Assembly (NCBI GenBank): GCA_034401135.1
Contig: JAWZSP010000008.1
Location: forward strand, 1,302,001 to 1,366,000
Length of the DNA stretch: 64,000 bases
DNA from: Volutella citrinella
Taxonomy: Eukaryota; Ascomycota; Sordariomycetes; Hypocreales; Nectriaceae
Reading direction: 5' to 3'
Position numbers and translations under genes: made by a program. Below, in pieces: positions 57,702 to 64,000 of this stretch; position 1 is the stretch's first letter; each line of letters opens with the position of its first letter. The notes below the pieces were generated by a model. It was not told the origin of the DNA. It worked only from the letters and a program-made list of their open reading frames with translations, and ran no database searches.

Positions 57702-59599
57702 GATGACGGTGTTGTTATGTGGTTGTGTGGTTGTGTGGTTGTTGTGGTAGGTAGTGGAAGCGTCGTGTAAGTCGGCGGGGTAGAACGGCGGAGGAGGGAT
57801 TAGGCGCGTTGGCAACGTTGTGGGCTTGTCGCGCGGTATATAAGTTGAATGGGTAGAGAAGTGAAATTGGGTATTGGTCGAATTCGAGTTGGAGGCACAG
57901 CGGGGTGTGTGTGTGTTGGTGGTGTGGAGGAGGAGGAGGAGTTTGAAGGAGCGGTAAGGCGGCGGGCGAGGCGTCAAGTGGTGAGGCGATGAACAAATGA
58001 TCTGCAAGACTAATAGATCGGGACGAGAGGAAGAAGAAGGAGAAGAGGAAAGAGACGGACAATGCCCTCAACCCGGGTTCGCGCCGGCAAAGTCTTATCT
58101 TTCTTGGTCCCCTCCCCGGCCTGGCTGCTACGACAGAATCGCCTATATTCTCCGACGAGACATCTTGCCGGGCCCCTCACGCTCGTCGGCAGCCCCCTCG
58201 CCCCATGTCGATTTCGGCGCGCGCCGACTCGATTCATGTACAATCCGTCTAATCGCGGCCGACGCCTGGGATCACCCATCGTCTTCTGCCTCCCGCCTCA
58301 GCGGCCCGGACGTAACGTGGACGGCCTTGGTTCGTCGGCAGCCGGAGGCAGGACAAGGAGGGGCCCTGCTCGCATTGAAGCGAAAGTGCGGCGGAGGCGT
58401 TGCGGGGGGCCGGATATCGTGTGGTCTAGAAGTAGCGTGGAGCAGCGTGTGTGGTGTAATGTGACGGAGCAATTGGCATTGGTGGACAATGGCCCAGCCT
58501 TTGGTTGTGCCGTAGGAAGAGAAGAGGCGGTGTCCTCGTGGTGGCTGTCTTGGCTTGTCTCGCGTCTGGGAGGGAATCGTGTCTGGTGGGCTAGGGGGAA
58601 TCCTCGCGTGCGCCCTCTTGCTCGAACAGAGCGGGTTCAACTCCCGTGACAGACAGTAGCAGTGGTGCAGTGTTCAGTTCATGCTCCCAGCTGCAGGCTC
58701 TCCTCTCTCTCTCTGTACGCTCTTCTCGCTCGGTTGTCCGTCCATCTCACTCTCATCCACGCCCTCACTCCTCACTCACACGGCCGCCTTCACGAACAGC
58801 AAATTTCCGGCCCATCAGCCCATTCTTTCGATCCAGCTGCAAGTCGAGGTCCCACTCCGTCCTCTCCTGCCCTCTGGCTGGCTGGCCGGTATGATGCATC
58901 TCCACTGCCTGCGCAGCATCCATCGTCCGCAGTAGCGGTGAGACGAGGTGCTGCTTCGCCGCGTGTCGTGCATGGCATTTTCGTCCCAGGCCCCTCAGGT
59001 ACGTACCTTTTTTTGCCATTCTGTGGAGCTCAGGTGCCCATTACCGTTTTGGGTGTGATGGGATGAGTGTGATTGGTGCGCACTGGCAGCCAATCGTGTG
59101 CCTGGCATGTCTTCAAGCCGCACGTGTGAGACAGCGAGAGAGTTCAGCGCCACAACGCTGATTGCGCCCCCAATGAGGCTGTAAGATTTGACATAAGGTT
59201 GTGGCAGCAAGGGGAGGCGTGCAAAAGAGGAGTAGACGCAACGGTATCAAGACGTATCAGCATTAGAACGTTGTATTTAATTTGTTGAGATATCATCTCC
59301 TCTGCTAAGCCAGGCTCTATCTGGCGCATCGTCTCATGCTCTCTCTCTCCATCTATCAGATCTAGATGCATCGCCGGCTCCTCCTATGTCTTTTTTCAAA
59401 GCTTCTCTGCCCTTTTCTCGTAGGTGCAAGAATCGATAACCTGAACTCCAAACTTCAAATCACTGGCAGAATCCCCTTCTGAGATATCATGCCTTCCCTA
59501 GCAACAATGATACAAAATCAACTCTTTTCTTCTTCTGTTTTGGTGAGGTGCGAAGCAGTCTCGGGAATTAGACGAGACGCGGGGGACGCTTCACCCGAC
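57702..59599. other. Intergenic
   Basis: A 1.9-kb stretch between two minus-strand genes. GT-rich just upstream of the small gene (57717-57745) and CT-rich around 58680-58800. A B-box-like word at 58634-58644 did not resolve into a tRNA. No gene supported. Confidence 0.5.
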
Positions 59600-60676
59600 T
59601 TAGTAGCAGGTGTAGCCACCATCGATGATGCAGTTGGCACCAGTCATGAACTTGGACGCGTCAGACGCGAGGAAGACGCAGAGGCCGTTGAGCTCATCGA
59701 CGTTGCCGAGGCGGTTCTGGGGAGTCAGGGACTTCCAGATCTTCTTCTGGGCATCCAGGGCGGGGACACGGTTCAGGGCAGTGTCCATGTATCCGGGAGA
59801 GATGCAGTTGACGCGGATCTCGTACTTGGCCCACTCGGCCGCCAGAGACTTGCCAAGCTGGATGACGCCAGCCTTGGAGGCGTTGTAGCAGGACTGCTCC
59901 TGGGGGTAGTTGACAATGGAGCCGGACATGGAGGCCACCAAAACGATGCTGCCGGGCTTGCCAGCGGCCATCATGGCACGGCCGACAGCCTGGGACATGA
60001 GGAAGGAGCCGTTGAGGTTGATGTCAATGAGACGTCGGAACATGGCGGGGTCGTAGGTCTCAGCCTTGATGTTGGAGTCGGCAATACCGGCCGAGTTGAC
60101 GAGAACGTCGGGGGCGCCGTAGCGGTCGACGACGGCATCGACGGCAGCGTTGATAGCAGCGCCGTCACGGACGTCGACCTTGAAGAAAGAGACGGGGAGG
60201 TTGGTCTTGGCGTGCAGCTCAGCAGCGGCCTCGTCTCCAAGCTCCTGGTTGGCGTCGAAGATGACAATGTTCTTGGCGCCGGCCTCGGCACAGGCGCGAG
60301 CCATGTAGTTACCCAGACCACGGGCACCGCCAGTGACGATGATGGTCTTGCCAAAGACGCTCAAGTTGCGCATGGTGGGAGGGAGGGTGTCGTAGACCTG
60401 CTTGGTCAGGGGAGTGACGGACTCGTCCTCGACCGGGGGAGTGGGAGAGTCATGAGGGACCTTGGCGGCAGCCTCGCCGACCTGGAAGGTGTGCTTGTCG
60501 CCCTGGCCCTTTCCGTAGATGGTGGCAGGGACCTCCTTCTCGCGGACAACGCTCTTCTTGTTGGCGGTGTCGGAGACGCGGGCAATGCGGGTGGTGGAGA
60601 AGAAACGAGCGGCGGCGACGGGACGAGCCATGGGGGCAGCAGCCCGGGAGAGGCGCATGACGCTGCGAGCAGACAT
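59600..60676 (-). CDS. Mitochondrial-type SDR, D-arabinitol 2-dehydrogenase-like
   Basis: An intronless 358-residue short-chain dehydrogenase. The N-terminus (MSARSVMRLSRAAAPMARPV, then AAARFFSTTRIARVS) is a classical mitochondrial presequence with an FFSTT cleavage-like region. After a linker, the NAD(P) motif is TGGARGLG (115-122), followed by NSAGIAD (194-200), and the active site Ser251, Tyr264 and Lys268 in SMSGSIVNYPQEQSCYNASK. The C-terminal FLASDASKFMTGANCIIDGGYTC is typical of the family. Closest described fungal group by motif is the ribulose-forming D-arabinitol 2-dehydrogenase/polyol dehydrogenase set, which interconverts polyols and ketoses; the presequence makes the exact substrate uncertain. 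The antisense strand is open through GC-rich codon bias and is not a gene. Confidence 0.88.
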   Translation of the reverse strand: MSARSVMRLSRAAAPMARPVAAARFFSTTRIARVSDTANKKSVVREKEVPATIYGKGQGDKHTFQVGEAAAKVPHDSPTPPVEDESVTPLTKQVYDTLPPTMRNLSVFGKTIIVTGGARGLGNYMARACAEAGAKNIVIFDANQELGDEAAAELHAKTNLPVSFFKVDVRDGAAINAAVDAVVDRYGAPDVLVNSAGIADSNIKAETYDPAMFRRLIDINLNGSFLMSQAVGRAMMAAGKPGSIVLVASMSGSIVNYPQEQSCYNASKAGVIQLGKSLAAEWAKYEIRVNCISPGYMDTALNRVPALDAQKKIWKSLTPQNRLGNVDELNGLCVFLASDASKFMTGANCIIDGGYTCY

Positions 60677-62259
60677 GATGGACGCGGAGTGGATAGCCGT
60701 AGGTGGAAAAAGAGGGAATTGGGCTATGAGGGAGGCAGCAAAGGGAGTAGGGCTGCGAGTAGAAGTTGCGATCGACTGATGGAGGATGAAGAAGAAAAGA
60801 TGGTCGACAGAGAATTACTCGAGTCGATCAGAGGTGGTGTTGATATAGGTGCTTTCACCGGGATGGTGGGGCGCACGGCGATTTGCAGGTGAGGCGGCAG
60901 TGAGGAAAAGATCCAGGCGCGCACTCCAAGTGTGGAGGGTGGGCTCTTCGGCTGGTCTGATGGGGGGCGAACTCTGTCGGCGGGGCGGCAACAGTAGGGG
61001 TCAAGGGGCCACTACTGCAGGTTTAGCGGCGGGAGGTCCGTCAAAGGCGAAGCTTCGCAGGCGGGCCAGAATGCTAGATCTGCTGGGATCGGCTGAGAGG
61101 GGCAGGGGGCCTGGATTCAGTGGGCCGGCAGTGACAGAGCTGTCGATCGTAAGGGTGGTGGGCAGCAGGGAGCTCTCTGCTGACGGGGTTTGTGAGGTGA
61201 GAGGTGCGTGAGAGATTAAAAAAAGATTTCCTCAGGGGGCGTGCTACTACTAGGTGACTGCGGGAGAGCCGGCGGCGGTGTTGTTATTTTCGGGGCTCCT
61301 CAATAGCGACGCCAGAACGGCAACGAGTAAGCAGTGGTCTTTGACCTGGTGGAGAGGATGACGGAATCAGAAGGGCCGGACGGCAGCGTCGGACGGGATG
61401 CGACGGCAAAGACGGGGGTCAAGGTGGCGATATGCAAGCAGGATGGGATTCTTTGGGTGTTCTCGAAGAAGGATGATCTCTTTCTTTGTTCGAGCGAGTC
61501 GAGGTGTGTCTGCCAAGGGAAAGCATGGTCAGTCTTTTCTTGCAAACAAAGGCTAGCCACAGGCCATTGGCCCCATCCCAACAAGGGGAGCATACCTAAG
61601 ATGTCTAGGACCGGGAGGAATGTCGGGACTGAGCTTATGGCTTTTCACAGAGAGGTGAGATGAGCTGCTGGGGGGGCAAGAGGACAGAGGTCGGCCTGGG
61701 ACTGCTGGGTTATATACTAGTACCAGCTAACAGCCCCGGCTCCCGCTCACCGTCGTCTCCAGGGGTCGATGAGTGCTCGGTGAAAAACGGTGAAGGTCGA
61801 GCAGGCTCGCACACACCTAGGGGGGCTGCCCTTCCCCGGTATCACCTGGAGACGGACCCTGGCCGCCTCCTCTGCACAACAGCAACGAGGAATAGAAGCC
61901 GGGTGCCCGGCAGCAGGCCTTGCTCCCCTCCAGGCATAATTCCATCCAGTGCCGTACGGCACCGCAATCCCACATGCTCTCCACCGTGCCTCACCTCATG
62001 ATGCCTGCCTCTGCGTGTGCTTGCGCCACGAAGTAGTCGAGATTCCACAGCCGTTGCCCCATGCCCGCATCCCATCCCTTCTCTCATCCCATGCTGAGGC
62101 GCGTCCCGCCCCGGTTGCACACGCGAAGCGAAACAATTCCGTCAGGTGGACATGCTGGAGCCATGGCGGGGGGTGGGGGTCGCGCAGCACCGCAGGGCGC
62201 CAGCCGATAATGTTGCAGGGCCAGGTGAGAAAGGTGTGAGGCCGAAGAAGGGAAAGAGC

Positions 62260-62276
62260 AAAAAAAAAAAAAAAAA
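62260..62276 (+). repeat. Homopolymer of 17 A
   Basis: An uninterrupted A run in intergenic DNA, preceded by GGGAAAGAGC. It could be a decayed poly(A) insertion but no retroelement body was seen next to it. Confidence 0.9.
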
Positions 62277-63052
62277 GTTGCATCTACGGCGTTGGCGTTG
62301 CAAGGCTTGCATTGCAGTTCACCATTCGCCGTTGGGCTTGGCCTAGTTTCCTCCCTCGGGCTCGGCTCTGTCAACGGCCTCCTCCGCCCTCATCATATCT
62401 CGCCCTCTTGACTCGGCTCCGCAATTGCGCCTTGTTTTCCTGTCGCCAAGGTGGTGTTGATGATCGACCGGAGGTGCGCGGTTGCGTATTGGCACATGTC
62501 GAGTAGCTTGGTTCTGGCTAGCATGTGCAGTACAGCTCCCTCGCAGGAAGTCCGTCGATGGAGACCATTTTTCGTCGCCCGGGGATGGCAGCCGGAAGGA
62601 CGGTGAGAGATGCTTGACGCTTCGATGCTTCGACGCTCAACGCCGCCTTGCCGTTGACAGCCCCTAGCTCCGAAGCGGTATCGGGACTGTGCAGACTTAT
62701 TAATTAGCAGCAGGATGCGGCCGTGATGCAAGGTATCATGGCCCTGCCCCGGGCCGGTTTGGATCAGAGTCAAGTGGCAGCTGCAATGCAACTGCCCTTG
62801 CTTGCTGGAGAGCGGAAGGCACGCACGTACGCACACGCACCCTGCGGGCCGGCGCCGTCCCATCTCGCGCAGCTTATTCCATCAATACTACCAAAGCCAC
62901 CGCGAAATGCCGACCAACTGGGTGCATCAAATCAGATGCGCGGCGCGGAGACGAGCCCCCGCGCCCAGCGCCCATGTCTCGGGATGCTTGGTCTGTTGAC
63001 TCTGTTCTCTCAGACCCTCTCGGGTTGCCAGATGCCGCAGGGCGCCCAGTCT

Positions 63053-63070
63053 CACACACACACACACACA
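63053..63070 (+). repeat. (CA)9 microsatellite
   Basis: Nine perfect CA units in intergenic DNA. Confidence 0.9.
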
Positions 63071-64000
63071 TCCCACGCCGTGTCCCCCCTGGCCACGGCC
63101 GTCCCGCCATGCTGGAACAAGGAACGAGGGAGAAGAAAAACTAGAGCACCGGGGAAGAATTTTTCTCTTCTGGGAAACCAACCAGCCAATCCTTCCATCC
63201 CAACATGGCACCAAAAATGTGTCGACGCCAAACATCCCCCTCCTCGGTATGGAATTTCGTAAGTTAGGCAGCCACATAAATTGACTGCCCAGCGGAGCAT
63301 TCGACTCCCATCATGACAACTCCTTTCGCCGGCTTCCCCTCCTTGTGGAGAGCTCGTGCGGGTCCTTGGCTCAGGCCTGGCCCGGGCGCTGGGGAGGAGT
63401 GGAGGGGAGGGATGGACTTGGAAGTTGGCGGCGGAGACACGAGAGGCTAATGCTAATAACAGCTGCTAGCACCACGCAGGCGCTTCCGGGGGTGGCTCCC
63501 AACAGACAATTGCTACAGGGGTAGCTTCTCGGCAGCTGCGACGGTCCCCACTGCGTCCGGCGTGAGAGAAGAGGAGAGCCTCTGGCAACCACTGAATGCC
63601 ATGGACGACTATCTCGCTGTTGCATCCATGACAGACGATCTTGCTGACTTGGTGTCGTGCTCGTCGCTCCCAATTGGACCATGGACGGAAGTGCCGCGAA
63701 TAGTAATGATGCGTAAGCGCCGTATCTGGCTCCGTACGAGCGCATTGCATCTCCAGCCCGCTGCCATCCATGATGCGGTCGCATCGCATCAGCCTCGACG
63801 ACACCGCCGGGCCACAGCTTCCACGCGCGCTCCCACTCTCCCACGCTTCCTGCACACCATCATTCAGCTCGCCGCCCACACAATCGCACATTCGGTTCTT
63901 GTTGGGTGACAGCCGCTGCGGGCTCGCAGCGCACTAGGGAATCATAGTCTTCCCTCGAGTCGTTCCATCGTTCCACGCCGCGCCCTGGATGCACCTGGAC

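Larger units (their letters stand above)
60677..64000. other. Right-edge stretch without a supported gene
   Basis: 3.3 kb upstream of the dehydrogenase. Open frames are short and lack domains. It contains a 17-A run and a (CA)9 microsatellite (listed). A gene could begin beyond the window edge. Confidence 0.5.

Noticed and set aside
58561..58660. tRNA-like sequence: GGTTCAACTCC at 58634-58644 matches the B box, with an A-box-like word upstream and a partly paired acceptor stem
   Set aside because: No proper anticodon stem-loop can be drawn between the boxes and the acceptor stem has a mismatch; probably chance.
59489..60892. 467-codon plus-strand frame opposite the SDR gene
   Set aside because: Antisense shadow of a GC-rich, codon-biased gene; the minus strand has a full SDR with catalytic residues.
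62240..62280. A17 run as the tail of a LINE or processed pseudogene
   Set aside because: No coding or repeat body and no target-site duplication could be seen next to it.

Overview
The window looks like nuclear DNA of a filamentous ascomycete (Pezizomycotina). The gene content fits Sordariomycetes best, possibly Hypocreales. The evidence is short GT-AG introns (mostly 49-90 nt) with CTAAC-like branch sites, pyrimidine-rich leaders, monocistronic genes on both strands, and a eukaryotic gene set: multi-KH Scp160/vigilin, Ste20-type PAK kinase, Mam3/CNNM protein, QCR6 hinge protein, ERG27, yeast-type double-domain glyoxalase I. No mobile element, rRNA, convincing tRNA or CRISPR array was seen. 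The organism name is an inference, not a read-out.

Layout. 1.4-6.6 kb: a Roadblock/LC7-like protein, an unknown low-complexity probable nuclear protein (three visible exons, minus strand) and an HD-domain hydrolase. 7.1-10.3 kb: a tandem pair of F-box-like paralogues, one carrying a frameshift. 11.1-15.6 kb: glyoxalase I (five exons) and D-3-phosphoglycerate dehydrogenase. 15.9-20.2 kb: a coiled-coil protein divergent from a CNNM/Mam3 membrane protein. 20.6-28 kb: a carboxy-muconate cyclase, a GBD/FH3 formin-like protein that lacks an FH2 domain, and an RraA-fold aldolase. 31.5-34.1 kb: a WBP2/GRAM protein with an 11-nt first coding exon, and QCR6. 37.1-45.1 kb: an FLVCR-like MFS transporter, ERG27 3-ketosteroid reductase and Scp160. 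53.6-56.4 kb: the Ste20 kinase. 57.3-60.7 kb: a small unknown protein and a mitochondrial-type short-chain dehydrogenase (D-arabinitol dehydrogenase-like). Large gene-free stretches lie at 28-31.5, 34.1-37.1, 45.1-53.6 and 60.7-64 kb.

How the genes relate. This is mostly a housekeeping neighbourhood without operon logic. Loose themes are cell polarity (formin-like GBD/FH3 protein, Ste20) and central metabolism (PHGDH, GLO1, ERG27, QCR6). Two minus-strand enzymes belong to families used in aromatic-ring catabolism (carboxy-muconate cyclase and an HMG-aldolase-like RraA protein). Three enzymes (GLO1, muconate cyclase, RraA-like) each have an in-frame upstream ATG that adds a mitochondrial-presequence-like extension to an otherwise conventional start. 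No clear new multi-gene system was found. The most unusual items are the FH2-less formin-like gene, the frameshifted F-box paralogue, the repeated alternative-start pattern and the long gene-free block before the Ste20 gene. Exon boundaries were worked out by hand from splice consensus and reading frame, without alignment or transcript data.
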